Positions 17,218 through 26,368 of a stretch of 64,000 bases of DNA are shown here, one piece after another; positions within the stretch are counted from its first letter, which is position 1; every line of letters begins with the position of its first letter. The DNA lies in assembly GCF_036655075.1 (NCBI RefSeq), contig NZ_JAVVQU010000005.1, positions 1 to 64,000 of the forward strand. Reading direction: 5' to 3'. The stretch is from Holtiella sp036655075. Its GTDB lineage: Bacteria; Bacillota; Clostridia; Lachnospirales; Cellulosilyticaceae. A program made the position numbers and the translations under genes. Under the pieces are notes generated by a model. The model worked only from the letters and a program-made list of their open reading frames with translations, was not told where the DNA came from and did not search any database.

Positions 17218-17899
17218 AAAGATCTATTTGACTAAGTAATATCTTAATATCGTTTTCTTTAATATGAGGGTCCTGTTGTATCTTTTGATCCCCTATATGA
17301 TACGCTTCTAGTTCTGTCTCTAGCTCCTCTATTCGAGCAAGTAAAGCTTTAATATCCTTTTGCTTGTCCTTCCACTTTAATTCAGTAGGATACGTATTAA
17401 CAATAAAGTCTTGAACCTTTATAAAAAGTTGTTCACGCTCTTCAATAATATTACGAAAAACCCCCATTAAAGCTACAATCAAACAGAGCACTGTACTTGC
17501 TATAATCAATATAAAATTACTAATAGAACGTCCTGGTGCCTTACTTAAAATCTCTATACATACTTGTACAAACAGTATAGTCCACATTATGAGTTTACAT
17601 CTAAGTGCTATGTTTTGAATCGTTATATAAGAAAATCTTCCTATTCTTGTCTCATAAAATGCAGTTTGTATCATTGTCTCAACTTCTATATTCTCTCCAT
17701 CTTGAGCTTCATAAATACGTTGGTACTTTTCGATTAATTTTCGTATGAAAGTGATATCACTTTCAGTCTTATAGGCCTTAGGATTTAGATAAACCTGGAT
17801 ACTTTTATTGATTTTTTCAAAATGGTTTTGAAGCATACGTGTTGTAAATGCAACAATTAAAGCTAATACTGTATTTATCCCAAACAATACCCCTATCAT
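17216..17899 (-). CDS. Membrane protein with coiled-coil C-terminus, unknown function
   Basis: I do not recognise this protein (227 residues from the chosen start). It has an N-terminal membrane helix (GVLFGINTVLALIVAF), a soluble segment of about 75 residues, two more helices (about residues 98-118 and 125-148) and a charged C-terminal coiled coil (KDKQKDIKALLARIEELETELEAY). I choose the ATG at 17899: a promoter with its -10 at 17934-17929 would place the transcript start at the TTG at 17923, which has no ribosome site, while GGGGG lies five bases before this ATG. The layout suggests a membrane-tethered scaffold, but that is only a description. Confidence 0.65.
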   Translation of the reverse strand: MIGVLFGINTVLALIVAFTTRMLQNHFEKINKSIQVYLNPKAYKTESDITFIRKLIEKYQRIYEAQDGENIEVETMIQTAFYETRIGRFSYITIQNIALRCKLIMWTILFVQVCIEILSKAPGRSISNFILIIASTVLCLIVALMGVFRNIIEEREQLFIKVQDFIVNTYPTELKWKDKQKDIKALLARIEELETELEAYHIGDQKIQQDPHIKENDIKILLSQIDL

Positions 17900-17928
17900 A
17901 TATACCCCCATTTGTGTGTACAACTCTT

Positions 17929-17956
17929 ATTATAACACCTTATTAAAGTAATACAA
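17929..17956 (-). promoter_or_regulatory. Sigma-A promoter of the coiled-coil membrane protein gene
   Basis: TTGTAT (17956-17951) and TATAAT (17934-17929) on the minus strand are separated by 16 bases. The predicted transcript starts near 17922, which helped decide the start codon of the gene. Confidence 0.65.
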
Positions 17957-17976
17957 GTTTAATTGTATACACTATT

Positions 17977-18678
17977 CTATTTGATATTTGTTACAATACT
18001 TTCTATCATTTTACTTGCATTGCGTGCAGCTAAATTCACAAATTCATCAAAATTTATTTCAGCACCATTATCTGCTTTATCTGAAATAGCACGAATTACA
18101 ACAAAGGGAATTTGATTTAAATAACATGTGTGAGCAATAGCCGCACCTTCCATCTCTGCACAATATGCTGTAAATGTTGTATAAATATCTTGTTTAACTT
18201 TGATACTTGCTACAAATTGGTCTCCACTTGCAATGCGTCCAACCCACACGTTATGCTCTGTGAGCACTTCTTGTGCAGCAGCTTTTGCATACTCTACTAA
18301 TTGATTGTCTGCTTCAAAGAAAGAATTGTCCATTCTAGGAATAACCCCTTTAGGATCACCAAAAGCAGTTGTATCCATATCATGTTCTACTGTATCACTT
18401 GAAATGACTACATCTCCAATGTTAACGTCCGGATGTAAACCTCCCGCAACACCTGTGTTGATGATGTAAGTTGGATTAAATCTATCTATTAAAATTTGTG
18501 TACATACTGCAGCATTTACTTTGCCAATACCACATCTTACAACGATAACTTGTACATCTTTCATTGTACCTTCATAAAAGTCCATACCCGCTATTTGATG
18601 AACTTCTTTAAGTTCCATTTTTCTACGAAGTGAAATAACTTCTTCTTCCATTGCACCAATAATACCTACTATTTTCAT
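17977..18678 (-). CDS. mtnN: 5'-Methylthioadenosine/S-adenosylhomocysteine nucleosidase
   Basis: The enzyme cleaves adenine from MTA and SAH, removing inhibitory by-products of polyamine synthesis and methylation and feeding the AI-2 route if LuxS is present. The 233-residue product begins with IGAMEEEV, whose Glu12 is the catalytic glutamate of the Pfs family, and has GVAGGL, the nucleoside-binding EMEGAAIAH and the acid catalyst in ISDKADN. Length is standard. AGGAG lies nine bases before the ATG. The gene appears monocistronic. Confidence 0.95.
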   Translation of the reverse strand: MKIVGIIGAMEEEVISLRRKMELKEVHQIAGMDFYEGTMKDVQVIVVRCGIGKVNAAVCTQILIDRFNPTYIINTGVAGGLHPDVNIGDVVISSDTVEHDMDTTAFGDPKGVIPRMDNSFFEADNQLVEYAKAAAQEVLTEHNVWVGRIASGDQFVASIKVKQDIYTTFTAYCAEMEGAAIAHTCYLNQIPFVVIRAISDKADNGAEINFDEFVNLAARNASKMIESIVTNIK

Positions 18679-18765
18679 TTGTGTTCTCCTTCTACGTATA
18701 TTGATTTTATTATACTATAAAATGTCTTTGTTCTTAAAGCCTTTATTAAAACTTTCCCTATATAA

Positions 18766-18818
18766 AGAAAATAAGTTATAACAAAGTCTACACTTATCTC
18801 TGTCGTAACCTATTTTCT
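18766..18818 (-). terminator. Probable terminator of the HMA2 gene
   Basis: A 13-bp stem with one mismatch (18766-18778 with 18806-18818) and a 27-nt loop lies downstream of the HMA2 stop. The 3' arm itself is U-rich on the minus strand. The long loop makes this only a moderate call. Confidence 0.5.
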
Positions 18819-18835
18819 CTCTTTTTATTCTTGAT

Positions 18836-19207
18836 TTACTGAAATAGTTTGCCTATTAAGATACGCCTTAATATATTGATTACTTCTTCTTGATTAGTCT
18901 CCCACTTAGCTGAAATCATGTCCATTTGGTCTATCGCCACATCTATGACCGTATTAATCCACGCAATAATCTCTTGTGGTTGCATCGAGGTACTGTAAGA
19001 AATGGTCACTATTCCTGTTTCAAAATCTGGTTGTATATCTTGAATGCCATCTTTCATCTTCATGAATTCATACACATAGGGTGCAAATTCTAGGTACTGA
19101 GGTCCTAATTTGGTCAAATTATTTATCTTTATTTTTAATTCGCCAGGCATATTACTTATAAATTGCATCTTAAGATAATTTTTAATGAGTTGTTTCTTGA
19201 GACTCAT
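18836..19207 (-). CDS. HMA2-domain-like small protein
   Basis: The 123-residue product resembles the HMA2 domain, a heavy-metal-associated-like ferredoxin fold that in other proteins precedes P-type ATPases. The strand pattern SNMPGELKIKINNLTKLG, then GIQDIQPDFETGIVTISYS with the typical small alpha-beta spacing, supports the call. It lacks the CxxC metal motif and is not attached to an ATPase, so metal binding is unlikely or different. AGGAGG precedes the ATG. Its neighbour 33 bases upstream is the tocopherol-cyclase-like gene, so the two may be cotranscribed. Its role is unknown. Confidence 0.65.
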   Translation of the reverse strand: MSLKKQLIKNYLKMQFISNMPGELKIKINNLTKLGPQYLEFAPYVYEFMKMKDGIQDIQPDFETGIVTISYSTSMQPQEIIAWINTVIDVAIDQMDMISAKWETNQEEVINILRRILIGKLFQ

Positions 19208-19240
19208 CGAAATCCCTCCTACTACACTAAATATTACTTT

Positions 19241-20182
19241 TCATCTATTAATATGCTTAGCATAGCCCATTTTATGAGTTGTCTCTTCTACTTTTCCTAC
19301 GCACTCAAATGCCACCCTATCCCCAACCTGATCCACCTTTAATACTTCATGATGATAGATTTGAATTTTCATTGTACCTTCTAATGTCTCATATACCGTT
19401 TCTCTCATTGCACCTTTATTAGGTGCCTTTAACATATGGCCTTTATCATATTTTGTCTTAATTCTAATAATTTCTTGACCCTGCTTAATTTGAACAACTG
19501 CTGATTGGTCTTCTATTTTAATCTCTTCAATCTGTGCACCTGTATAAGTTGCAAAAATTCTAGTTTGATTTTCAATACTTATAACACACAAAAAACCTCT
19601 AAAGTTACAGCCTAGAAATGGAATATCTGCAACTGCCAGCATGACAGATAGGGAGCCTTGCTTAAAATGATTGCATTGCATCCATAGGTAGCTCTTAGGA
19701 AAACTATTTCCCCAATCACTTTCAACATAGCCCTTTCCTCCAGCAAAATTCATAGGCGTACTATTAAGCCTTAACTGCCCCCATAAAGTATGTCCCATAG
19801 ATAGTACGTCATGATAACACTCCATAAAAGGAAGATAACCAAAAGGTCCCATCAATCCTTTTTGTAAAAATTGTTGTGGTAACTTCGTAAAGGTATCAAA
19901 GTAGAGTGCTCCTTTAAGTGTTATAGATGGACTCTCTATATCAAGTTGCATGTACTCTTCTTTAAAAATACTCTTGCCGATTTGGAGTGTAAAAGGCTCT
20001 TGCGTATATTTAAAACAATCTAAACTATAAGGAATGTAGTAACTTCTGTTATCTCCAGACCTAATAATTTGAATAAATGCTTCTTCTACTCTTTCTCTTG
20101 CTCTGCCTACGATAATAACAATTGTATCTTCCTCCGTACTGCACTTAAAGTACCAACCTTCAAAGTAAAATGCCCTGCTCAC
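19241..20182 (-). CDS. Tocopherol cyclase-like family protein
   Basis: The 313-residue product has the hallmarks of the tocopherol cyclase family (PF14249): N-terminal FYFEGWYFKC, the central GYVESDWGNSFPKSYLWMQ and a lipocalin-like/beta-barrel strand pattern. In plants and cyanobacteria this family closes the chromanol ring of tocopherol; clostridia make no tocopherol, so the substrate here must differ, possibly another lipid or quinone-like compound. Translation starts at a GTG with AGGGGT upstream. The gene lies between the HMA2-like gene and the end of the fatty-acid operon, from which it is separated by a terminator. Confidence 0.8.
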   Translation of the reverse strand: MSRAFYFEGWYFKCSTEEDTIVIIVGRARERVEEAFIQIIRSGDNRSYYIPYSLDCFKYTQEPFTLQIGKSIFKEEYMQLDIESPSITLKGALYFDTFTKLPQQFLQKGLMGPFGYLPFMECYHDVLSMGHTLWGQLRLNSTPMNFAGGKGYVESDWGNSFPKSYLWMQCNHFKQGSLSVMLAVADIPFLGCNFRGFLCVISIENQTRIFATYTGAQIEEIKIEDQSAVVQIKQGQEIIRIKTKYDKGHMLKAPNKGAMRETVYETLEGTMKIQIYHHEVLKVDQVGDRVAFECVGKVEETTHKMGYAKHINR

Positions 20183-20258
20183 ATGTATTACCCCTATTCC
20201 TCTTTTTTAATAGAGTCTTGTCCATTTTAGCAAGGATTATGCTGATGTCATAAAAAAT

Positions 20259-20296
20259 AGAGATCCCTCCAGTTGGCATGCCTGTCGGTAATCTCT
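20259..20296 (-). terminator. Terminator of the fab-acc operon
   Basis: AGAGAT (20259-20264) pairs with ATCTCT (20291-20296), with a further internal GGCATGCC palindrome, and is followed on the minus strand by a run of six T residues. It closes the twelve-gene operon after accA. Confidence 0.75.
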
Positions 20297-20321
20297 TCGT
20301 AAGTGATCTTCTTAACTTCTT

Positions 20322-21260
20322 TTATTCAAAAAATGCGCCATATTTTCTAAAACGATTATAACGCTGGTCTACAAGTTCATCTTCGCCTATCCCTTTTAAC
20401 TCATTTAATTGAGTAATAAGATAGCTCTCTAGCAACTGTGCAGCTTCTTCTGGCGCTCTATGAGCCCCACCTAAAGGTTCTACAACAATATCATCTATAA
20501 TATGATTTGCCAACAAGTCTGTCGCTGTGATTTTCATAATCTCAGCTGCTTCTTGCGCCTTTGTGCTATCTTTCCATAGAATACTTGCAAATCCTTCTGG
20601 AGATAAAATAGAGTAAGTTGTATTCTCTTGCATAAAGACTCTATCCGCTACGCCTAATGCAAGGGCACCTCCACTGCCACCTTCTCCAATAACGCCTGCA
20701 ATGATAGGTGTTTTAAGCCTTGCCATTTCCATTAGGTTTCTAGCGATTGCTTCACCTTGACCTCTTTCTTCTGCACCCAATCCACAGTAAGCACCTGGTG
20801 TATCAATTAAACAAACTACTGGTCTGTGGAACTTCTCAGCTTGCTTCATTAAACGTAACGCTTTTCTATATCCTTCTGGATGAGGCATTCCAAAGTTACG
20901 TTCTACATTTTCTTTAGCAGTCTTACCTTTATTTTGGGCAATAATTGTAACAACATGCTCACCTATCTTACCAATACCGCCAATAATAGCTTGATCATCT
21001 TTAAAGCTTCTATCTCCATGGAGTTCTACAAAACCTGTAACGATTTGGTTGATATAGAACAAGCTTCTTGGCCTATCAATCATTCTCGCAATTTGTACTT
21101 TATCCCATGCTGTATAGTTGTCTATAATATCTCTTTCAATCTTTGTAGCAAGTTCTTCTAGACGTGTAATCTCTTGTACAACATCTACATCTTCACCTAC
21201 TGACTTTAATTCTTCTATCATTTTTTTAAGGTGTTCTAGCTTTTTAATAGCCTCCATCAT
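20322..21260 (-). CDS. accA: Acetyl-CoA carboxylase carboxyltransferase subunit alpha
   Basis: With AccD it forms the carboxyltransferase that moves CO2 from biotin to acetyl-CoA, giving malonyl-CoA. The 312-residue protein shows the crotonase-like core with PHPEGYRKALRLMKQAEKF, CLIDTPGAYCGLGAEERGQGEAIA and the GEGGSGGALALGVAD oxyanion segment. Its start overlaps the end of accD by 17 bases; a second ATG three bases in has better spacing to AAGGAGGT. It is the last gene of the operon. Confidence 0.97.
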   Translation of the reverse strand: MMEAIKKLEHLKKMIEELKSVGEDVDVVQEITRLEELATKIERDIIDNYTAWDKVQIARMIDRPRSLFYINQIVTGFVELHGDRSFKDDQAIIGGIGKIGEHVVTIIAQNKGKTAKENVERNFGMPHPEGYRKALRLMKQAEKFHRPVVCLIDTPGAYCGLGAEERGQGEAIARNLMEMARLKTPIIAGVIGEGGSGGALALGVADRVFMQENTTYSILSPEGFASILWKDSTKAQEAAEIMKITATDLLANHIIDDIVVEPLGGAHRAPEEAAQLLESYLITQLNELKGIGEDELVDQRYNRFRKYGAFFE

Positions 21261-22110
21261 TTACCTCCTTCGTATGCAGTTTAAGGAGTGTATAGAGTTC
21301 TTCTCTCATATTTTTACGCTCTATAATGCAGTCTATCATTCCGTGTTCTAATAAAAACTCTGCACGTTGAAATCCTGAAGGCAGCTTTTGTTTAATGGTT
21401 TGTTCTATTACCCTTGGCCCTGCAAATCCAATCAATGCATGAGGCTCTGCAATAATAATATCTCCAAGCATTGCAAAACTAGCTGTGACGCCACCTGTTG
21501 TTGGATTCGTGAGCACACTGATAAACAACAATCCTGCATCATCATGTCTTGCAAGGGCTGCACTTGTTTTAGCCATCTGCATGAGAGAATAGATGCCTTC
21601 TTGCATCCTTGCGCCTCCAGAAGCTGAAAAAATTATAATCGGTAATCTATTCTCTGTTGCATACTCTATAGCGCGGGTAATTTTCTCCCCTACTACTGAG
21701 CCCATGCTTCCCATAATAAACCTTGGATCCATTACTGCAAGAACTGTTTCGATCCCTTTTATCTTACCTTTTCCTGTGATAACTGCCTCATTTTGTTCAA
21801 CTTTCTTCATAGTAACCTGAATCTTTTCCTCATACCCTTCAAATTCTAAAGGATTAGCACTTAACATATCTTTATCAAACTCTTCAAAGCTCTCTAAATC
21901 TACCAATTTACTAATTCTTCCATTAGGAGAAATAGGTAAATGTCCACTACAGCTCGGACATACACCTATGCTTGAGAGAAGGTCAATTACATAGATATTC
22001 TTCTTGCAATGAGGGCACTTCGTATACATACCCTTTGGGACCTCTACCTTAGCTTGAGTAGTTTTAGCTTGAGCATACTTTTTTTGTCTACCAATGAGTG
22101 CACTTAACAT
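21244..22110 (-). CDS. accD: Acetyl-CoA carboxylase carboxyltransferase subunit beta
   Basis: The 288-residue beta subunit of the carboxyltransferase. Its N-terminal zinc ribbon is intact: CPHC near residue 33 and CPSC near residue 53. The crotonase-like core contains FSASGGARMQEGIYSLMQMAK and NPTTGGVTASFAMLGD. It starts four bases after the accC stop and overlaps accA, which fits production of the two carboxyltransferase chains in equal amounts. Confidence 0.97.
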   Translation of the reverse strand: MLSALIGRQKKYAQAKTTQAKVEVPKGMYTKCPHCKKNIYVIDLLSSIGVCPSCSGHLPISPNGRISKLVDLESFEEFDKDMLSANPLEFEGYEEKIQVTMKKVEQNEAVITGKGKIKGIETVLAVMDPRFIMGSMGSVVGEKITRAIEYATENRLPIIIFSASGGARMQEGIYSLMQMAKTSAALARHDDAGLLFISVLTNPTTGGVTASFAMLGDIIIAEPHALIGFAGPRVIEQTIKQKLPSGFQRAEFLLEHGMIDCIIERKNMREELYTLLKLHTKEVNDGGY

Positions 22111-22114
22111 TTAA

Positions 22115-23473
22115 CTACTCCTTCCCTAAAATAGTATCTAGATTCTTTTCTATATATGAGGTGTCAAAACTTCCCTCATCAAATGCTTCTGTATGAATAA
22201 GGTCATATTGGAAATCTATATTTGTATCAATTCCCTCTACTACAATTTCTGATAATGCACGTCGCATAATACTTAAAGCTTCTTGTCTGTTATCACCATA
22301 GGCAATCACTTTAGCTAACATAGAGTCATAAGTTGGTGGTACATTATAGCCTGGATAAATGGCTGTATCAATACGTATCCCTCTTCCTCCTGGTAAATGT
22401 AGCTCTGCAATTTTACCTGCACACGGTCTAAAATTCAATTTTGGATTTTCCGCATTGATACGACACTCTATGGCATGACCTTTGATTTGAATTTCTTCAT
22501 TAGTAAAGCTTAATTTTTTACCAGAGGCAATACGTATTTGTTCCTTAATCAAATCAATTCCTGTAATCATCTCTGTTACAGGATGCTCTACCTGAATTCT
22601 TGTATTCATTTCAATGAAGAAAAACTGTTTATGTTTATCTAAAATAAACTCAATGGTTCCTGCATTTTCGTATTCTGCTGCACGTGCCGCCTTAATAGCA
22701 GCTTCACCCATTTGTGTTCTAAGTTCCTCAGATATACAAGGTGACGGTGCTTCTTCTATTACTTTTTGGTGACGCCTTTGCATAGAACAGTCTCTTTCTC
22801 CTAGATGAACTACATTACCATAAGCGTCTCCTAGTATTTGAAACTCGATATGTCTTGGTTCTACAATATACTTTTCTAAGTACATACTACCATCACCAAA
22901 AGCTGAAAGTGCTTCATTACTTGCTGTATTAAAAGCTTTTTCTAAATCTTCTTCATGCCATACAATACGCATACCACGTCCACCACCACCTGCAACCGCT
23001 TTTAGAATAACTGGATATCCAATTTCTAACGCAAGTAGTTTGGCATCAGATGCCGTTTCTATAACTCCATCTGAGCCTGGTACAACAGGTACACCTGCCT
23101 CAATCATCATCTGACGTGCACGTGCTTTATCACCCATTGCATCGATCATTTCCGGTGAAGGTCCAATAAATTTGATATTACACTCACGACATATACGTGC
23201 AAACTTAGCATTTTCAGATAAGAATCCAAATCCAGGATGAATAGCATCTGCACCTGTCAAAACAGCTGCTGTAATAATACTTTCTATATTTAAGTAGCTC
23301 TCTTTAGGTTGTGCTTTGCCAATGCATACTACTTCATCTGCTAATTTAACATGTAGAGCATCTTTATCTGCGACAGAATATACCGCAACAGTATCAATGC
23401 CCATTTCACGACAAGCACGCATAATTCGTACAGCAATCTCTCCTCTATTAGCAACCAATACTTTACTAATCAT
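22115..23473 (-). CDS. accC: Acetyl-CoA carboxylase, biotin carboxylase subunit
   Basis: The 452-residue enzyme carboxylates the biotin on AccB using ATP and bicarbonate. The N-terminal segment ISKVLVANRGEIAVRIMRA, the ATP-grasp glycine loop KAVAGGGGRGMRIV near residue 160, and FIEMNTRIQVEHPVTE with the catalytic Glu/Arg residues are all present. Length is standard for AccC. GGAGGTGAAACA precedes the ATG, and fabZ ends 12 bases upstream. Confidence 0.97.
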   Translation of the reverse strand: MISKVLVANRGEIAVRIMRACREMGIDTVAVYSVADKDALHVKLADEVVCIGKAQPKESYLNIESIITAAVLTGADAIHPGFGFLSENAKFARICRECNIKFIGPSPEMIDAMGDKARARQMMIEAGVPVVPGSDGVIETASDAKLLALEIGYPVILKAVAGGGGRGMRIVWHEEDLEKAFNTASNEALSAFGDGSMYLEKYIVEPRHIEFQILGDAYGNVVHLGERDCSMQRRHQKVIEEAPSPCISEELRTQMGEAAIKAARAAEYENAGTIEFILDKHKQFFFIEMNTRIQVEHPVTEMITGIDLIKEQIRIASGKKLSFTNEEIQIKGHAIECRINAENPKLNFRPCAGKIAELHLPGGRGIRIDTAIYPGYNVPPTYDSMLAKVIAYGDNRQEALSIMRRALSEIVVEGIDTNIDFQYDLIHTEAFDEGSFDTSYIEKNLDTILGKE

Positions 23474-23485
23474 TGTTTCACCTCC

Positions 23486-23908
23486 TTAGCCAATAGCAAA
23501 TGTAAGTTCCGCTTTAGCTACCACTTTGCCTTCTACTGTAGCTACTGCTTCCCCAATTCCAATAGGACCTCTTTGTTTTACAAGACGACATTCTAATTTT
23601 AGAGTGTCACCTGGTACTACCTTATCTTTAAACCTAGCTTCTTTGATACCACCAAAGAAAGCAACTTTTCCTTTAAATTCTTCTTGTGAAAGAATAGCTA
23701 TTGCTCCAACTTGAGCTAATGCTTCAATAATAAGGACACCTGGCATCACAGGAAGCCCTGGAAAATGTCCTTGGAAGTAAGGCTCATTCATCGTTACATT
23801 TTTGTACCCTACAGCACCTTTTCCATCTTCATCAATCTCAGCTTTATCCACTAATAAGAAAGGATAACGATGAGGAATAATCTCCATAATTTCTTGTGTG
23901 TTTAGCAT
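23486..23908 (-). CDS. fabZ: 3-Hydroxyacyl-ACP dehydratase FabZ
   Basis: The 140-residue hot-dog-fold dehydratase removes water from 3-hydroxyacyl-ACP. The catalytic His is in PHRYPFLLVDK and the Glu in GHFPGLPVMPGVLIIEALAQ. It is the only dehydratase in the operon. With neither FabA, FabM nor FabN visible, either this protein or one encoded elsewhere must supply any cis double bond. AAGGAGAG precedes the ATG. Confidence 0.96.
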   Translation of the reverse strand: MLNTQEIMEIIPHRYPFLLVDKAEIDEDGKGAVGYKNVTMNEPYFQGHFPGLPVMPGVLIIEALAQVGAIAILSQEEFKGKVAFFGGIKEARFKDKVVPGDTLKLECRLVKQRGPIGIGEAVATVEGKVVAKAELTFAIG

Positions 23909-23919
23909 GCTATCTCTCC

Positions 23920-24360
23920 TTATCTAATACGAAACATTGGTTGATCAAATTCAACCATATCTTCATTTTCCACTAAAATTTCAACAATCTCACCATCTTG
24001 ATCTGCTTCTACTTCATTCATCAATTTCATTGCTTCAATGATACATATAATCTCACCCTTTTTAACTCTAGAACCTACTTCTACAAAAGAGGGTTGATCT
24101 GGAGAACTGGCACGGTAGAAAGTTCCGACCATAGGTGACTTAATTGCATGACCTTCTACTTTTACACGTTCTTGTGGCTGTGGATTAATATTAATCTCAG
24201 CAGTAGCTACTTGTGGTGCTGTCATTATTGGGGCTGAAGCTACTTGTATAGGTATAGAACGCTCAAGTTCAAGTTCAAACTCATCACTTTTAAGTTTAAT
24301 ACGAGTCAAGTCACAATCTTTAAATTCGTTCATAAGCTCTTTTACAAGTTCAATATTCAT
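23920..24360 (-). CDS. accB: Acetyl-CoA carboxylase biotin carboxyl carrier protein
   Basis: The carrier holds the biotin that shuttles CO2 between AccC and AccAD. The C-terminal biotinyl domain has the EAMKLMNEV motif with the target lysine. An alanine/proline-rich hinge (residues about 40-70) separates it from the N-terminal helix. I start at 24360, six codons inside the longest frame: the A of the ATG is shared with the fabF stop (TAATG) and AAGGGAG sits seven bases upstream. This gives 146 residues, a normal length. Confidence 0.96.
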   Translation of the reverse strand: MNIELVKELMNEFKDCDLTRIKLKSDEFELELERSIPIQVASAPIMTAPQVATAEININPQPQERVKVEGHAIKSPMVGTFYRASSPDQPSFVEVGSRVKKGEIICIIEAMKLMNEVEADQDGEIVEILVENEDMVEFDQPMFRIR

Positions 24361-25604
24361 TATACTTCTCCCTTCCATTTTTTAAGTAAAATGGTACCAT
24401 TATGACCACCAAATCCTAATGAATTACTTAATGCATACTCTATATCCACTTTTCTACCTTCATTTGGCACATAATCAAGGTCACATGCTTCATCAGCTAC
24501 TTGATACCCAATTGTTGCTGGAATAAAGCCTTCTTGCAACGCTTTAGTTACTGCAATAACTTCAATAGCACCTGCTGCACCAAGTAGATGTCCTGTCATA
24601 GATTTAGTTGAGCTAACTGGTACTTTGGTATCTGCACCAAATACTTTTTTAATGGCAAGTGTTTCAAACTTATCGTTATACTCTGTACTTGTTCCATGTG
24701 CATTAATATAGTCTACTTGACTAGGTTCAATACCTGCTTCATGAATAGCATCAGCCATAGCACGTGCTGCACCTTCTCCTTCTGGATCTGGAGATGTAAT
24801 ATGATAAGCATCACCTGTTGCACCGTATCCTACTACCTCTGCAAGGATTGTAGCTCCCCTTTTAGTTGCATGTTCTAATGTTTCCATGACAACAATACCA
24901 GCACCTTCACCCATAACAAATCCATTTCTTTCTTTATCAAATGGAATAGATGCACGTTTTGGATCTTGTGACTTAGACAACGCAGTAAGTGATTGGAATG
25001 AAGCTATGCCAAGAGGGGTAATTGCAGCTTCAGCTCCTCCTGCAAGAATAACATCATTCGCACCTTTTTGAAGTGCTCTATAGGCTTCCCCTATACTATG
25101 TGTACCTGATGCACATGCTGTTACTATACTTGTGCAGATTCCCTTTGCCCCTGTATAGATAGCAACATTACCTGCACCCATATTCCCAATAACCATTGGA
25201 ATAAAGAGTGGTGATACTCTTTTAGGTCCTTTTTCTATAAGTGTTCTCATACCTGTTTCAATAGTTCCTAGTCCACCGATCCCTGAACCTACAATAACAC
25301 CTACTTTACTTGCATCTTCGTCGTCCATATTAAGTTTTGCATTTATTAAAGCTTCTTTTGCTGCATAGATTGCATATTGTGAGAAAAGATCTAGTCTTCT
25401 TACTTCCCTTTTTTCAACGTACTTACTTGCTTCAAAGTCTTTAACCTCTGCCGCTAATGTAACATCATATCCATCTACTAACTCAAACTTAGTGATACGG
25501 TCAATGCCACATACACCTTCTTTAAGATTATTCCAAAACGCTTCCTCTGTATTTCCAAGTGGTGATACCACTCCAACACCTGTAATAACAACTCTATTTT
25601 GCAT
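24360..25604 (-). CDS. fabF: 3-Oxoacyl-ACP synthase II
   Basis: The 414-residue condensing enzyme elongates acyl-ACP with malonyl-ACP. The Cys-His-His triad is visible: Cys in TACASGTHSIGEAYR, His in NAHGTSTEYND and His in STKSMTGHLLGAAG. The C-terminal LSNSLGFGGHNGTIL is conserved. AAGGAGG lies seven bases before the ATG. It is the only FabB/F-type synthase in the operon. Confidence 0.97.
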   Translation of the reverse strand: MQNRVVITGVGVVSPLGNTEEAFWNNLKEGVCGIDRITKFELVDGYDVTLAAEVKDFEASKYVEKREVRRLDLFSQYAIYAAKEALINAKLNMDDEDASKVGVIVGSGIGGLGTIETGMRTLIEKGPKRVSPLFIPMVIGNMGAGNVAIYTGAKGICTSIVTACASGTHSIGEAYRALQKGANDVILAGGAEAAITPLGIASFQSLTALSKSQDPKRASIPFDKERNGFVMGEGAGIVVMETLEHATKRGATILAEVVGYGATGDAYHITSPDPEGEGAARAMADAIHEAGIEPSQVDYINAHGTSTEYNDKFETLAIKKVFGADTKVPVSSTKSMTGHLLGAAGAIEVIAVTKALQEGFIPATIGYQVADEACDLDYVPNEGRKVDIEYALSNSLGFGGHNGTILLKKWKGEV

Positions 25605-25624
25605 GGTTTTCCTCCTTTATTTAA

Positions 25625-26368
25625 TTACATCGCCATGCCGCCATCAACTTTGATGACTTCACCTGTTACATAGCTTGATAAATCACTTGCTAAGAATAAT
25701 GCTACATTTGCTACTTCTTCTACATTTCCAAAACGATTGATCGGAATACCTTTAAGTGTATTTTCTTTAATTGCCTCTGGAAGCTTATCTGTCATATTAG
25801 AAACAATAAATCCCGGTGCAATCGCATTAATACGTAAATTTTTTGACGCAAATTCACGAGCTGCTGACTTAGTCATTCCTATAACACCTGCTTTTGAAGC
25901 AGCATAATTACATTGACCAATATTACCATGTAAACCAACTACTGAAGACATATTAATGATGCTTCCACCCTTTTTCATCATGATACGAGAACCATGTTTC
26001 ATACAGTTAAATACACCTTTTAAGTTGATATTAATAACGCGATCAAACTCTTCTTCTGTCATTCTAAGGAGTAGCATATCTCTTGTAATCCCTGCATTAT
26101 TTACTAAGATATCTAAGCTACCAAATGTATCTACAGCTACTTTCATAAGCGCTTGCGCTTGCTCAAACTGAGATACATCAGCCATAACCGCTATAGCTTC
26201 TCCGCCTGCTTCTTGAATTTGTGCTACAACTTTTTCTGCTTCACTTTTTGAACCTTCAAAAGGATAGTTTATAACTACTTTAGCACCATTTTTTACAAAA
26301 TTAAGTGCAATCTCTTTGCCAATTCCACTACTACTTCCTGTAATAACTGCAACTTTATTTCTTAACAT
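25625..26368 (-). CDS. fabG: 3-Oxoacyl-ACP reductase
   Basis: The 247-residue short-chain dehydrogenase reduces 3-oxoacyl-ACP with NADPH. It has the cofactor glycine motif GSSSGIGKEIA, NNAG, the catalytic Ser and YAASKAG Tyr/Lys, and the C-terminal VDGGMAM typical of FabG. The start overlaps the end of fabD by seven bases, with AGGAGG eight bases upstream. Confidence 0.97.
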   Translation of the reverse strand: MLRNKVAVITGSSSGIGKEIALNFVKNGAKVVINYPFEGSKSEAEKVVAQIQEAGGEAIAVMADVSQFEQAQALMKVAVDTFGSLDILVNNAGITRDMLLLRMTEEEFDRVININLKGVFNCMKHGSRIMMKKGGSIINMSSVVGLHGNIGQCNYAASKAGVIGMTKSAAREFASKNLRINAIAPGFIVSNMTDKLPEAIKENTLKGIPINRFGNVEEVANVALFLASDLSSYVTGEVIKVDGGMAM

